A DNA stretch of 64,000 nt from Rhodanobacter_A agri (GCF_044904705.1 NZ_JADIKL010000004.1:310001-374000), one strand, 5' to 3'. Counted from the stretch's first letter, positions 16,601 to 26,179 are shown. Numbers and translations: made by a program. Notes: generated by a model not told the origin, from the letters alone.

Positions 16601-17508
16601 CAGAACAGAAGGGAGGCCATGCGACGACGGTAGCGGCCGACCAGTTCAGCGTCGTCCAGCGTGTTGAAAGCGGCGAGCAGGCGCTTCTTCGCGGTGCCGT
16701 CGTTCCAGTCGCGGGCGTGTTGCAGGATGGCAAGGAACTGTTCGAGGCCGGCGGCCGGGTCGCCGCCCAGCAACAGGCGCACGCCGAGCAGATCGCGCGC
16801 TTGCCAGTCGGCGGCGTCGGTCGCCACGCGCTGCTCCAGCTCGGCTTGCGCGGGTGCGTCCTTCAGCACGCGCGCCAGTTCCAGCTGCTGGCGCAGGCGC
16901 ACCGCGCGCGCATCGGTGGCGAGATTGGCGGGCAGGGCGTCGAGCTCGGCGGCGGCGGCGTCGCTATGGCCGGCCAGGGCCAGCGCCACCGCGAGGTCGA
17001 GTTTCAGTTCGGCGCGCTCGGGCTCGGCGGCGATAGCCTGCTGCAGGCGGTTGATCGCCGCTTCCGGCGTCTCGGCGGGCGCTTCGGCTGCTTCGGACTC
17101 ACTTTCCAGCGGTTGCACGTGGCGTTCGAGGAATTCGCGCAGCTGGCCCAGCGGCAAGGCGCCGGCGAAGCCGTCGGCGATCTGGCCGTCCTTCACCAGC
17201 ATCACGGTGGGCACGCTGCGGATGCCGAACATCGCGGCCAGCTGCTGGTTCTTGTCCACGTCCACCTTGCCGAGGCGGAACGCGCCCTTGTACTCGGCGG
17301 CGAGCTGTTCCAGCAGCGGGCCCAGCGTCTTGCAGGGGCCGCACCAGGTGGCCCAGAAGTCGACCAGCACCGGGGTGTCCAGCGAGGCACTGATGACCTC
17401 GGCCTCGAAATTCTGTTCGGTGACGTCGAAGACGTGGTCGAGGGTGGCGTCGGTCACGGCGGGTTCCAGCAAAGGGGAAACTCCCCACATCGGGGTGCCG
17501 GCGAGCAT
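16600..17508 (-). CDS. cnoX: Thioredoxin-TPR co-chaperone CnoX (YbbN)
   Basis: 302 residues. An N-terminal thioredoxin domain (about 28-130) carries Trp-Cys56-Gly-Pro-Cys59 and the cis-Pro (Ser-Val-Pro-Thr); a TPR-like helical part follows (about 150-300). CnoX proteins bind unfolded substrates and hand them to GroEL after oxidative stress. E. coli CnoX lacks a working CxxC, while this one keeps the full thioredoxin motif and may be redox-active. The start is uncertain: no clear ribosome site precedes ATG 17508 or ATG 17490. It is divergent from the pqi operon, whose first ATG is 58 bp away. Confidence 0.85.
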   Translation of the reverse strand: MLAGTPMWGVSPLLEPAVTDATLDHVFDVTEQNFEAEVISASLDTPVLVDFWATWCGPCKTLGPLLEQLAAEYKGAFRLGKVDVDKNQQLAAMFGIRSVPTVMLVKDGQIADGFAGALPLGQLREFLERHVQPLESESEAAEAPAETPEAAINRLQQAIAAEPERAELKLDLAVALALAGHSDAAAAELDALPANLATDARAVRLRQQLELARVLKDAPAQAELEQRVATDAADWQARDLLGVRLLLGGDPAAGLEQFLAILQHARDWNDGTAKKRLLAAFNTLDDAELVGRYRRRMASLLF

Positions 17509-17566
17509 ATCAAGGGAATCGACGAGGCTTCAGCCGCAAGCCGGCCGGATTTGCGAGAATTGCCGC

Positions 17567-18217
17567 ATGGACGCGTCAACCCCGCACTGCATCGACACGA
17601 CTGCTCCGGCGCTGCTGATCTGCGAGCACTGCGACACCGTGCATCGCCGTCACCCCCTGGCGAGGGGCGAGGTGGCCGAGTGCGCCCGCTGCGGCGCGGT
17701 GCTGGAGCGCTGCCGCGGCATGCCCGCGAAGACCATGCTGGCGCTGGTGCTGACCGCGCTGGTGGTGTTCGTGCAGGCCACGCTGTGGCCGATCGTGACG
17801 CTGGGCCTGAACGGCCAGTACGTGGACGCCACGCTGTGGGACATGATCCACATGATGTGGGTCGACCACTCGCAAGTGGTGGCGGTGCTGGCGGCAGGCA
17901 CGCTGTTCGTGTTTCCGCTGGGCAAGATCCTGATCCTCGGCTGGCTGCTGATGTATGCGCGCAACGGCCGCCGTGCGCCAGGCTTCCGCCAGCTGATGGT
18001 GGCGCTGCATCACCTGGGGCCGTGGACGATGAGCGAGGTGTTCGTGCTCGGTGCGCTGGTGTCCATCGTCAAGGCGCACCTGTATTTCGACGTGCTCCCC
18101 GACCCGGGCATCTACGCCTATGGCGCGCTGATGCTATTGATCACCGTGTTCGCCGGTATCGACCTCACCCGGCTGTGGGACGAGACCCGCGACGAGCACG
18201 CGGAGGAGTTGCCATGA
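17567..18217 (+). CDS. pqiA: Paraquat-inducible protein A, first half-size copy
   Basis: 216 residues. An N-terminal zinc-ribbon (Cys19-x-x-Cys22 and Cys39-x-x-Cys42) precedes four predicted transmembrane helices. E. coli PqiA is about 417 residues with two such modules; here the modules are separate genes. With PqiB and PqiC it should form an envelope-spanning lipid transport system. ATG 17567 gives the ribbon at the usual distance. The stop overlaps the next pqiA start (ATGA). Confidence 0.88.
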   Translation: MDASTPHCIDTTAPALLICEHCDTVHRRHPLARGEVAECARCGAVLERCRGMPAKTMLALVLTALVVFVQATLWPIVTLGLNGQYVDATLWDMIHMMWVDHSQVVAVLAAGTLFVFPLGKILILGWLLMYARNGRRAPGFRQLMVALHHLGPWTMSEVFVLGALVSIVKAHLYFDVLPDPGIYAYGALMLLITVFAGIDLTRLWDETRDEHAEELP

Positions 18218-18852
18218 GCGCCTTGCCCCGCGCCGCCGAGCTCGGCCTGATCGGCTGCCACGTCTGCGGCCAGGTCTGCCATGCCGCGGGCGTCGAGGAC
18301 GACGGCGGCACGCTGGCCTGTCCGCGCTGCGGCTCGACGCTGCACCGGCGCAAGCAGGCGGTCTATACGCGCACCTGGGCGCTGCTGATCGCCGCGTTCC
18401 TGATGTACATCCCTGCCAACCTGTTGCCGATCATGCGCACGGCGAGCCTGGGCGACATCGACGACAACACCATCCTGAGCGGCGTGGTAGAGCTGTGGGT
18501 GAAGGGATCGCCGGGGCTGGCGGTGATCGTGTTCTGCGCCAGCATCATGGTGCCGATGCTGAAATTCCTCGCGCTCGGCACCTTGCTGATCAGCTGCCAC
18601 CGCGGCAGCAGCTGGGCACGGCGGCAGCGCGCGCAGCTGTACCGGCTGGTGGAGTTGATCGGCTATTGGTCGATGCTCGATGTGTTCGTGGTGGCGCTGC
18701 TCACCGCGCTGGTACGCTTCGGCTACTTCAGCCTGGTGGAGCCGCTGCCCGGCGTAGTGTTCTTTGGCCTGACCGTGGTGCTGACCATGTTCGCCTCGAT
18801 GTGTTTCGATCCCCGGCTGATCTGGGACGGCAAGGAAGATTCCGATGACTGA
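18214..18852 (+). CDS. pqiA: Paraquat-inducible protein A, second half-size copy
   Basis: 212 residues, the second PqiA module: zinc-ribbon Cys15-x-x-Cys18/Cys36-x-x-Cys39, then helices with Tyr-Ile-Pro-Ala-Asn-Leu-Leu-Pro-Ile-Met and Gly-Tyr-Trp-Ser-Met-Leu-Asp-Val-Phe-Val, both highly conserved PqiA signatures. It overlaps the first copy by 4 bases and pqiB by 8, so all three should be made in fixed ratio. Probably an inner-membrane component that feeds lipids to, or takes them from, the PqiB tube. Confidence 0.88.
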   Translation: MSALPRAAELGLIGCHVCGQVCHAAGVEDDGGTLACPRCGSTLHRRKQAVYTRTWALLIAAFLMYIPANLLPIMRTASLGDIDDNTILSGVVELWVKGSPGLAVIVFCASIMVPMLKFLALGTLLISCHRGSSWARRQRAQLYRLVELIGYWSMLDVFVVALLTALVRFGYFSLVEPLPGVVFFGLTVVLTMFASMCFDPRLIWDGKEDSDD

Positions 18853-20527
18853 CGAGCAATCCGGCGCACCGCCATCGCCAGGCGGCGACGCCTTGCCGCG
18901 CCCGGTACTGCGCAAGCGGCGCACGAACGCCTCGCTGATCTGGCTGGTGCCGATCCTGGCGGCGATCGTGGGCGTGTCGCTGGTGGTGAACAGCTGGCTG
19001 CAGGCCGGGCCCGACATCACGATCAGCTTCCAGAGCGCGCAAGGCCTCGCCGATGGCAAGACGCCGGTGAAATACAAGGATGTGGTGATCGGCAAGGTGG
19101 ACAAGATCCGCCTCAGCGGCGACCGCAGCCACGTATTGGTGAAGGTGGCGCTGGACAAGAGCGCGAAGGCTTTCGCCACCAAGGACACGCGTTACTGGGT
19201 GGTGCGCCCGCGCATCGGCCTGGGCGGCGTCTCCGGCGTGGATACGCTGTTCTCAGGCGCCTACATCGGTGCAGACACCGGCGATTCCAGCGAGCCGGAG
19301 GACGAGTTCAAAGGCTTGGAGAATCCGCCCGCGGTGACCAACGGCGAACCGGGCAAGAGCTACACCTTGCATGCCGACGACCTCGGTTCGCTCGACATCG
19401 GCTCGCCGGTGTACTTCCGCCGCATCCAGGTGGGCCGGGTGGTGTCCTACCAGCTGGACAAAGACGGCAAAGGCGTGTCGCTCGCGGTGTTCATCGACAG
19501 CCCGAACGACCGCTTCGTGGATACCTCCACCCGCTTCTGGAACGCCAGCGGCGTGGACGTGTCGCTGGGCGCGGACGGGCTCAAGCTCAATACCCAGTCG
19601 CTGGCCACCGTGCTGGCCGGCGGCGTGGCCTTCCAGGATCCGGGCGGTCCGCACGATGCCACGCCGGCGTCCGACGGCGCCAACTTCAGCCTGTTTGGCG
19701 ACGAGACCGCCGCGATGGCGCCGCCCGACGGCGAGCCGCGCTACATCCGCATGCGTTTCGACCAGCCGCTGCGCGGGCTGGCGGTGGGCGCGCCGGTGGA
19801 GTTCCTCGGGATGAACTTCGGCAAGGTGGTGTCGATCCGCATGGATTATGACGAGAAGGCCCAGCGCTTCCCGTTCATCGTCGGCGCCGTGATCTACCCC
19901 GAGCGGCTGGGGCAAGCGAATGCCAAGCTGGTGGCGCTGGCGAAGGCCCACGGCGACAACGCCGATCTCTCGCACATGGTGGGCAAGCTGGTCGAGCACG
20001 GCCTGCGCGCGCAGGCGCGCACCGGCAACCTGCTCACCGGCCAGCTCTACATCTCGATGGACTTCCTGCCGCATGCGACGCAGGCGCACTACGATCCCGA
20101 TGCGCGGCCGCTGGAGATTCCCACCGCGCCGGGCAGCTTCGACAAGCTGCAGGAGCAGATGGCCGACATCGTGGACAAGCTGGACAAGGTCCCGTTCGAC
20201 CAGATCGGCAACCACCTCAACGACTCGCTGGCCAGCCTCGACGCCACGTTGAAGCAGGTGAACGGCCAGACCCTGCCTGCGATCAACGACACCATGCACG
20301 ACGCACGCAAGACGCTGGGCACGGCCAACGATACGCTGTCGGCCGATTCGCCGCTGCAGCAGAACCTGGGCAACACGATGCAGGAACTGCAACGCACGAT
20401 GCGCTCGCTGCGCGTGCTCACCGACTATCTCGGCGTGCATCCGGAATCGCTGCTGCGCGGTCGCCCGGCCGACCCGAAGCCGGCGGGGCCGAAGCCCGCC
20501 GCCCCCGCCAACAGGAGCCAGCCATGA
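18845..20527 (+). CDS. pqiB: MCE-domain lipid transport protein PqiB
   Basis: 560 residues, close to E. coli PqiB (546). One N-terminal transmembrane anchor (about 32-52), three MCE/MlaD domains (roughly 57-150, 172-240, 293-400) and a C-terminal amphipathic helical stretch (about 430-530, heptad-like Leu/Ile spacing) that in PqiB forms the needle-like tube across the periplasm. The start ATG lies within the end of pqiA; the stop overlaps pqiC (ATGA). Confidence 0.88.
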   Translation: MTDEQSGAPPSPGGDALPRPVLRKRRTNASLIWLVPILAAIVGVSLVVNSWLQAGPDITISFQSAQGLADGKTPVKYKDVVIGKVDKIRLSGDRSHVLVKVALDKSAKAFATKDTRYWVVRPRIGLGGVSGVDTLFSGAYIGADTGDSSEPEDEFKGLENPPAVTNGEPGKSYTLHADDLGSLDIGSPVYFRRIQVGRVVSYQLDKDGKGVSLAVFIDSPNDRFVDTSTRFWNASGVDVSLGADGLKLNTQSLATVLAGGVAFQDPGGPHDATPASDGANFSLFGDETAAMAPPDGEPRYIRMRFDQPLRGLAVGAPVEFLGMNFGKVVSIRMDYDEKAQRFPFIVGAVIYPERLGQANAKLVALAKAHGDNADLSHMVGKLVEHGLRAQARTGNLLTGQLYISMDFLPHATQAHYDPDARPLEIPTAPGSFDKLQEQMADIVDKLDKVPFDQIGNHLNDSLASLDATLKQVNGQTLPAINDTMHDARKTLGTANDTLSADSPLQQNLGNTMQELQRTMRSLRVLTDYLGVHPESLLRGRPADPKPAGPKPAAPANRSQP

Positions 20528-21129
20528 GCCGCTCGTGGATACTCGCCGGCGCCGTCGCGCTGGGCCTCGCCGGCTGCGCCTCCGCCCCCATGCACTACTA
20601 CACGCTGGCGACGCAGGCCGGCCCCGCGGCGCGCATCGCGCCGGCCCTGTATCCGTTCGAACTGCTGCCGGTCAGCGTGCCGGCCCAGGTCGACGTGCCG
20701 CAGCTGGTGGTGCGCACCGGGGGGCAGGGCATGCAGCCGCTGGACGGCGAGCGCTGGATCGCGCCGCTGGGTGACGAGATCCGCGGCGCGTTGTCCGCCG
20801 ACCTGAGTCGTGCGCTGGGCGTGCCGGACATGAACGGCCTGCCCGGCAACGGCCAGCCGCGCCTGCGCATCGTGCTGGACGTCCGTCGCTTCGAGTCGAT
20901 GCCCGGTGGCCACGCGCTGATCGAGGCTGCGTGGAGCCTGCGCCTCACCGGGGGTTCGGGCGGCCAGGACGCGTTTTCCTGCACCAGCCAGGTCAGCGAG
21001 CCGGCAGGCGCGGGCTATGACGCGCTGGTGGCTGCCCACCAGCAGGCGCTGGCCGAGCTGGCGAACCGCATCGCGGGCACGGCGCGGGTTTACGAGGCCG
21101 GCAACCGGCCGGCGTGCCCCGACGGCTGA
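20524..21129 (+). CDS. pqiC: PqiC-type outer-membrane lipoprotein (ABC-type transport auxiliary, DUF330)
   Basis: 201 residues. Lipobox Gly-Leu-Ala-Gly-Cys18 followed by the family motif His-Tyr-Tyr-Thr-Leu at about 24-28, then an alpha/beta domain. PqiC anchors the PqiB tube to the outer membrane. It is the last gene of pqiA-pqiA-pqiB-pqiC. No terminator stem with T-run is visible in the 107 bp before leuS, though a TAATCT-like -10 box for leuS lies there. Confidence 0.85.
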   Translation: MSRSWILAGAVALGLAGCASAPMHYYTLATQAGPAARIAPALYPFELLPVSVPAQVDVPQLVVRTGGQGMQPLDGERWIAPLGDEIRGALSADLSRALGVPDMNGLPGNGQPRLRIVLDVRRFESMPGGHALIEAAWSLRLTGGSGGQDAFSCTSQVSEPAGAGYDALVAAHQQALAELANRIAGTARVYEAGNRPACPDG

Positions 21130-21236
21130 GGCCGGCAGCCGGCAGGGAACGGCGGGTGTTCTGCTAATCTGATCCGTTCTCCCGGCAGCCCGCCACCCCG
21201 CGCCACGCTGCCCGCAAAGACCACGGCTACGGAACC

Positions 21237-23867
21237 ATGCAAGACACCCACGACACCAGCAAGACCGAGCAGGACTATCAGCCGCAGACGGTGGAAGCCG
21301 CCGCCCAGCAGTACTGGGGCGCGCAGCACGCCTACGAGGTGAAGGAAGACCCGGCGCGGCCGAAGTTCTACTGCCTCTCGATGCTGCCGTATCCGTCGGG
21401 CGCGCTGCACATGGGCCACGTGCGCAACTACACCATCGGCGACGTGATCAGCCGCTACCAGCGCATGCAGGGCAAGAACGTGCTGCAGCCGATGGGCTGG
21501 GACGCGTTCGGCCTGCCCGCCGAAAACGCCGCGATCAAGAACAAGACCGCGCCGGCCAAGTGGACCTACGCCAACATCGAGCACATGCGCAGCCAGCTCA
21601 AGTCGCTGGGCTACGCGATCGACTGGACCCGCGAGTTCGCCACCTGCCGCCCCGAGTACTACCGCTGGGAACAGTTGATGTTCACCCGGCTGATGAAGAA
21701 GGGCCTGGCCTACCGCAAGAACAGCGTGGTGAACTGGGACCCGGTGGACCAGACCGTGCTCGCCAACGAACAGGTGGTGGATGGCCGCGGCTGGCGTTCG
21801 GGCGCGGTGGTGGAAAAGCGCGAGATCCCGCAGTGGTTCCTGCGCATCACCGACTACGCGCAGGATCTGCTCGACGGCCTGGACACGCTGCCCGGCTGGC
21901 CCGACGCGGTGAAGACCATGCAGCGCAACTGGATCGGCCGCAGCGAAGGCCTGGAGATCCACTTCGCGGTGGAAGGCGAGGCCGCGCCGCTGACTGTGTT
22001 CACCACGCGTCCCGACACCTTGATGGGCGTCACCTTTGTCTCCATCGCAGGCGAGCATCCACTGGCGCTGAAGGCCGCGCAGCACAACCCGCAGCTGGCT
22101 GCCTTCCTCGACGAACTGAAGCACGGCGGCGTTTCCGAAGCTGAGCTGGAAACCCAGGAAAAGCGCGGCATGGCCACTGGCCTGTTCGCCATCCATCCGG
22201 TCAGCGGCGACAAGGTGCCGGTGTGGGTGGCCAACTTCGTGCTGATGGGCTACGGCACCGGTGCGGTGATGGCGGTGCCCGGCCACGATGCGCGCGATTT
22301 CGAGTTCGCGCACAAGTACGGCTTGCCGATCCGGCAGGTGATCGCGGCCGGCGACGAAACCTACGATGCCGCCCAGTGGCAGGAGTGGTACGGCGACAAG
22401 ACCCGTGCCGACATGCGCGTGATCAACTCCGGCGCGCTGGACGGCAGGAACTACCGCGAGGCTTTCGACTACCTCGCCGCGAAGCTCGAAGCCGAAGACA
22501 AGGGCTTGCGCCGGGTGAACTGGCGCCTGCGCGACTGGGGCGTCAGCCGCCAGCGCTACTGGGGCTGCCCGATCCCCGTCATCTATTGCCCGAAGTGCGA
22601 TGCGGTGCCGGTGCCGGAAGACCAACTGCCGGTGGTGCTGCCCGAGGACGTGGCCTTCAGCGGCGTGCAGTCGCCGATCAAGGCCGATCCCGAGTGGCGC
22701 AAGTGCACCTGCCCGCAGTGCGGCGGCCCGGCCGAGCGCGAGACCGACACCTTCGACACCTTCATGGAGTCGAGCTGGTACTACGCGCGCTACACCTCGC
22801 CGGGTGCCGATGCGCAGGTGGATGGGCGCGCCAACTACTGGCTGCCGGTCGACCAGTACATCGGCGGCATCGAACACGCCATCCTGCACCTGCTGTACTT
22901 CCGCTTCTATCACAAGCTGATGCGCGACGCGGGCCTGGTGCAGTCGAACGAACCGGCCACCAACCTGCTGTGCCAGGGCATGGTGATCGCCGAGACGTTC
23001 TACCGCGACAACGCCGACGGTTCGAAGGATTGGATCAATCCTGCCGACGTGGAGATCCAGCGCGACGACAAGGCGCGCGTGGTCGGCGCGCTGCTCAAGG
23101 CCGACGGTCAGCCGGTGAAGATCGGCGGCACCGAGAAGATGTCCAAGTCCAAGAACAACGGCGTGGACCCGCAGGCCATGGTGGGCAAGTACGGCGCCGA
23201 CACGGTGCGCTTGTTCTCGATGTTCGCCGCGCCGCCGGAACAGTCGCTGGAGTGGAACGAGGCCGGCGTGGAAGGCATGGCGCGCTTCCTGCGCCGCTTC
23301 TGGCGCGAGGTCACCACGCATGCCGCGCAGCCGAACCACCCGGTGGCCGATCCCGCTCAACTGGACGCCGGCCAGAAGGCGTTGCGCCGCCAGTTGCACG
23401 AAACCATCCAGAAGGTGAGCGACGACTTCGGCCGCCGCCATTCCTTCAACACCGCCATCGCCGCGCTGATGGAGCTGCTCAACGCGGTGAACAAGTTCGC
23501 CGACATGAGCGAGCAGGGTCGCGCGGTGCGCCACGAGGCGCTGGAAACCATGGTGCTGCTGCTGAACCCGGTGGTGCCGCACGTCAGCCACCACCTGTGG
23601 CAGGTGCTGGGCCATGCCGAGGCCGTGCTGGAGGACCAGCCCTGGCCGGCCGTGGACGAAAGCGCGCTGGTGCGCGACAGTCTGACCCTCGCGGTGCAGG
23701 TCAACGGCAAGCTGCGCGGCACCATCGAGGTGCCCGCCAACGCCGGCAAGGAAGAGGCGGAGGCGCTGGCGCTGGCGCAGCCGCACGTGGCCGCCTTCCT
23801 CAAGGACCTCGCCGTGCGCAAAGTGATCGTGGTGCCGGGCAAGATCGTCAACATCGTCGCAGGATGA
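21237..23867 (+). CDS. leuS: Leucyl-tRNA synthetase
   Basis: 876 residues, full length. The class I signatures are intact: HIGH-type His58-Met-Gly-His61 and Lys634-Met-Ser-Lys-Ser638, with the editing (CP1) domain between (Thr-Thr-Arg-Pro-Asp-Thr motif) and a zinc-type Cys-Pro-x-Cys region near DNA 22590-22730. It charges tRNA-Leu in the cytoplasm. The stop overlaps the lptE ATG, the usual arrangement leuS-lptE-holA. Confidence 0.97.
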   Translation: MQDTHDTSKTEQDYQPQTVEAAAQQYWGAQHAYEVKEDPARPKFYCLSMLPYPSGALHMGHVRNYTIGDVISRYQRMQGKNVLQPMGWDAFGLPAENAAIKNKTAPAKWTYANIEHMRSQLKSLGYAIDWTREFATCRPEYYRWEQLMFTRLMKKGLAYRKNSVVNWDPVDQTVLANEQVVDGRGWRSGAVVEKREIPQWFLRITDYAQDLLDGLDTLPGWPDAVKTMQRNWIGRSEGLEIHFAVEGEAAPLTVFTTRPDTLMGVTFVSIAGEHPLALKAAQHNPQLAAFLDELKHGGVSEAELETQEKRGMATGLFAIHPVSGDKVPVWVANFVLMGYGTGAVMAVPGHDARDFEFAHKYGLPIRQVIAAGDETYDAAQWQEWYGDKTRADMRVINSGALDGRNYREAFDYLAAKLEAEDKGLRRVNWRLRDWGVSRQRYWGCPIPVIYCPKCDAVPVPEDQLPVVLPEDVAFSGVQSPIKADPEWRKCTCPQCGGPAERETDTFDTFMESSWYYARYTSPGADAQVDGRANYWLPVDQYIGGIEHAILHLLYFRFYHKLMRDAGLVQSNEPATNLLCQGMVIAETFYRDNADGSKDWINPADVEIQRDDKARVVGALLKADGQPVKIGGTEKMSKSKNNGVDPQAMVGKYGADTVRLFSMFAAPPEQSLEWNEAGVEGMARFLRRFWREVTTHAAQPNHPVADPAQLDAGQKALRRQLHETIQKVSDDFGRRHSFNTAIAALMELLNAVNKFADMSEQGRAVRHEALETMVLLLNPVVPHVSHHLWQVLGHAEAVLEDQPWPAVDESALVRDSLTLAVQVNGKLRGTIEVPANAGKEEAEALALAQPHVAAFLKDLAVRKVIVVPGKIVNIVAG

Positions 23868-24412
23868 AAGCCATGAACCGCATGCTCCGTGTCGCGCTGC
23901 CGCTCGCCGCCGCCCTCGTCCTGAGTGCCTGCGGCTTCCACCTGCGCCGCAACGCTGCGCTGCCGCCTGCGATGAGCCACGTGCATCTCACCGTCTCCGG
24001 CGGCGGCGACCTGGAGCGCAAGCTGACCCGCGCGCTGGAAAGCGCCAATGTCGACGTCGAGGACCAGGCCGGTGCCGGCGTCGCCGAGCTGCGCGTCCCA
24101 GTGGCCGCGTTCGGCACCGAATCGCTGACCCAGGGCGGCTATGCGCGCATCACCGAATACGCGGTGCGCTACCAGGTCGAGTTCGACGTGAACGGCGCCG
24201 ACGGCAAGAACCTGGTACCACACCAGCGCATCGACATGCAGCGCGAATACAGCTACGACTCCACCGATACCGTGGGCAACGCCGCGCAGGTGCAGCAGAT
24301 CCAGGGCAGCCTGGTCGACGACATGGTGCAGGCGATCATGTTCCGCCTCGAGGCCGCTGCCCGGCACCCGCAGGCCGCACCGGCGCCGGCATCCTCTACC
24401 GGCCAGCCCTGA
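23864..24412 (+). CDS. lptE: LPS-assembly lipoprotein LptE
   Basis: 182 residues. Lipoprotein signal with Leu-Ser-Ala-Cys23-Gly-Phe-His-Leu-Arg, the strongest LptE signature. LptE plugs the LptD barrel in the outer membrane and helps insert LPS. The ATG at 23864 overlaps the leuS stop; a second ATG at 23873 is possible. It ends in an Ala/Pro-rich tail, and its stop overlaps the holA start by one base. Confidence 0.92.
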   Translation: MKAMNRMLRVALPLAAALVLSACGFHLRRNAALPPAMSHVHLTVSGGGDLERKLTRALESANVDVEDQAGAGVAELRVPVAAFGTESLTQGGYARITEYAVRYQVEFDVNGADGKNLVPHQRIDMQREYSYDSTDTVGNAAQVQQIQGSLVDDMVQAIMFRLEAAARHPQAAPAPASSTGQP

Positions 24413-25428
24413 TGCCGCTGGCTCCCGCGCAATGGCAGAAGGCGCTGGCCGCTGACAGCCTGGCGCCGGTCTATCTGCTCGCGGGCGAGGAATTGCTGGT
24501 GCTGGAAGCCGCCGACGCGCTGCGCGCGCAGGCGAAGCGGCTCGGCTACGCCGAGCGCGAGGTGCTTGAGGTCGGCCAGCATTTCGACTGGGACGATCTT
24601 GCCCGTGCCGCCGCCGGCATGTCGCTGTTCGCCACGCGCCGCCTGCTTGACCTGCGCCTGCCCACGGGCCGGCCCGGCGTCGACGGCGCCAAGGCGATCG
24701 GCGAGTTCTGTGCCGATCCGCCGCCCGACGTCACCTTGCTGATCACCGCGATGGAGTGGAGCAGCAAGCACGACGGCGCCTGGAGCAAGAAGCTCGACGC
24801 TGCCGGCACCATGGTGGTATTCAACGCGCCCCGGCCCAACGAATGGGCAGCCTGGATTGGCGCGCGGCTCGCATCGCGCGGTCTCGCCGCTACGCCCGAT
24901 GCTGCGGCCCTGCTGGCCGAACGCGTGGAAGGCAACCTGCTCGCTGCCGCGCAGGAAGTGGACAAGCTCGTCGTGCTGCGCGCAGGCGACAGCAGCCGCA
25001 TCGACGCCGATGCGATGGAAAGCCTGGTTGCCGACAGTGCGCGCTACGACGTGTTCAAGCTCACCGACGCCGCGCTGGCGGGCGAAGGCGCCCGTGCGCT
25101 GCGCATCCTTGCTGGATTGCGTGCCGAGGGCGATGAGTTGATCGCCATGATGGGCTGGCTGGTGAACCAGCTGCAGCTGGCCCTGCGCCTCGCCAACGCA
25201 CCCGATCTCGCCGCCCAGGCGCGTGCCGAACGCCTCTGGCCGGCGCGCGAGCAGCTGTTCCGCAAGGCATTGCGTCGCGCGCCGCGCGAACATTGGCTGG
25301 CCTGCCTGACACGCGCTTCGCGCATCGACCGGATCGCCAAGGGGCGGGAGCAGGGCGAGGCCTGGCGCGAGGCCGAACGTCTGATCGCGGCGATGGCGGA
25401 GCCGCGGGTGGCGCGGGCGCTCGCATGA
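24412..25428 (+). CDS. holA: DNA polymerase III delta subunit
   Basis: 338 residues, normal length. The N-terminal Pro-Val-Tyr-Leu-Leu-Ala-Gly-Glu-Glu and the domain III pattern (Leu-Arg-Ile-Leu-x-Gly-Leu-Arg-Ala-Glu-Gly-Asp-Glu, about 225-250) identify HolA. It opens the beta clamp in the clamp loader. The start codon shares a base with the lptE stop (TGATG). The gap to nadD (112 bp) holds a fragment of the CCCTCTCCCC repeat family. Confidence 0.92.
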   Translation: MPLAPAQWQKALAADSLAPVYLLAGEELLVLEAADALRAQAKRLGYAEREVLEVGQHFDWDDLARAAAGMSLFATRRLLDLRLPTGRPGVDGAKAIGEFCADPPPDVTLLITAMEWSSKHDGAWSKKLDAAGTMVVFNAPRPNEWAAWIGARLASRGLAATPDAAALLAERVEGNLLAAAQEVDKLVVLRAGDSSRIDADAMESLVADSARYDVFKLTDAALAGEGARALRILAGLRAEGDELIAMMGWLVNQLQLALRLANAPDLAAQARAERLWPAREQLFRKALRRAPREHWLACLTRASRIDRIAKGREQGEAWREAERLIAAMAEPRVARALA

Positions 25429-25540
25429 TCGCCGTGCCGCCTGCTTTGTTCCCTCTCCCCGCTGGGGTGAGTGATGGGTGCTCGCGACAATCCTTCATGA
25501 TCGCACTTCGGCTCGCACCAGTTGCAGCGGAGGTCGCGCG

Positions 25541-26179
25541 ATGAGCGCTCGCCCGCTTGCGATTTTCGGCGGCACCTTCGATCCCGTGCACATCGGCCAT
25601 CTCACCGTCGCGTGGGAGGCCGCCGAGCTGCTGGATGCGGAGGTAAGGTTGATGCCGGCCAACGTGCCGCCGCACCGGGCGGCACCATTGGCTTCCGCCG
25701 CGGAGCGGGTGGCGATGCTGCGCGCGGCGCTGGCCGGCCAGCCGCGGCTGGTGCTGGATGCGCGCGAGCTGGAGCGCGACGGACCTTCGTACACCATCGA
25801 TACGTTGATCGAGCTGCGTGCGGAGCAAAATGACCGCCCACTGGTGCTGTTGCTTGGCGCCGATGCGTTTGCGGGATTGCCGACGTGGCACTGTTGGCGC
25901 GAATTGTTCGACGTCGCACATATCGGCGTGCTGAGCCGGCCGGGTGTTCCGGCGGTGCTTTCCGACGAGTTGCTGCATGAGGTGGTGCCGCGCCGTAGCG
26001 ATGATGTCGATGCTCTACGCGGTCAGCCGGCCGGCATGGTGATCGAGCTGACGGTCACACCGCTGGAAATCTCCGCGACGCGCATCCGTGAGTTGCTTGC
26101 CGCTGGGCGCGATCCCCGTTACCTGCTGCCGACAGGTCTGTTCGACACCCCCGCATTGCTGGCGCCTTATCGCGACTAG
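25541..26179 (+). CDS. nadD: Nicotinate-nucleotide adenylyltransferase
   Basis: 212 residues. The nucleotidyltransferase motif Gly-Gly-Thr-Phe-Asp-Pro-Val-His17-x-Gly-His20 and the C-terminal Ile-Ser-Ala-Thr-x-Ile-Arg are intact. It makes NaAD from NaMN and ATP in NAD synthesis. ATG 25541 has a GGAGG ribosome site. In Xanthomonadales nadD is normally followed by rsfS; here a foreign-looking 7.3-kb block intervenes. The last 125 bases are covered on the other strand by the extended tail of the flavin monooxygenase frame. Confidence 0.93.
   Translation: MSARPLAIFGGTFDPVHIGHLTVAWEAAELLDAEVRLMPANVPPHRAAPLASAAERVAMLRAALAGQPRLVLDARELERDGPSYTIDTLIELRAEQNDRPLVLLLGADAFAGLPTWHCWRELFDVAHIGVLSRPGVPAVLSDELLHEVVPRRSDDVDALRGQPAGMVIELTVTPLEISATRIRELLAAGRDPRYLLPTGLFDTPALLAPYRD

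Noticed and set aside
21090..23786. 898-codon open frame on the minus strand opposite leuS
   Set aside because: It is the GC-rich antisense shadow of a well-supported leuS; the translation is Arg/His/Gly/Val-rich with no domain and no ribosome site.
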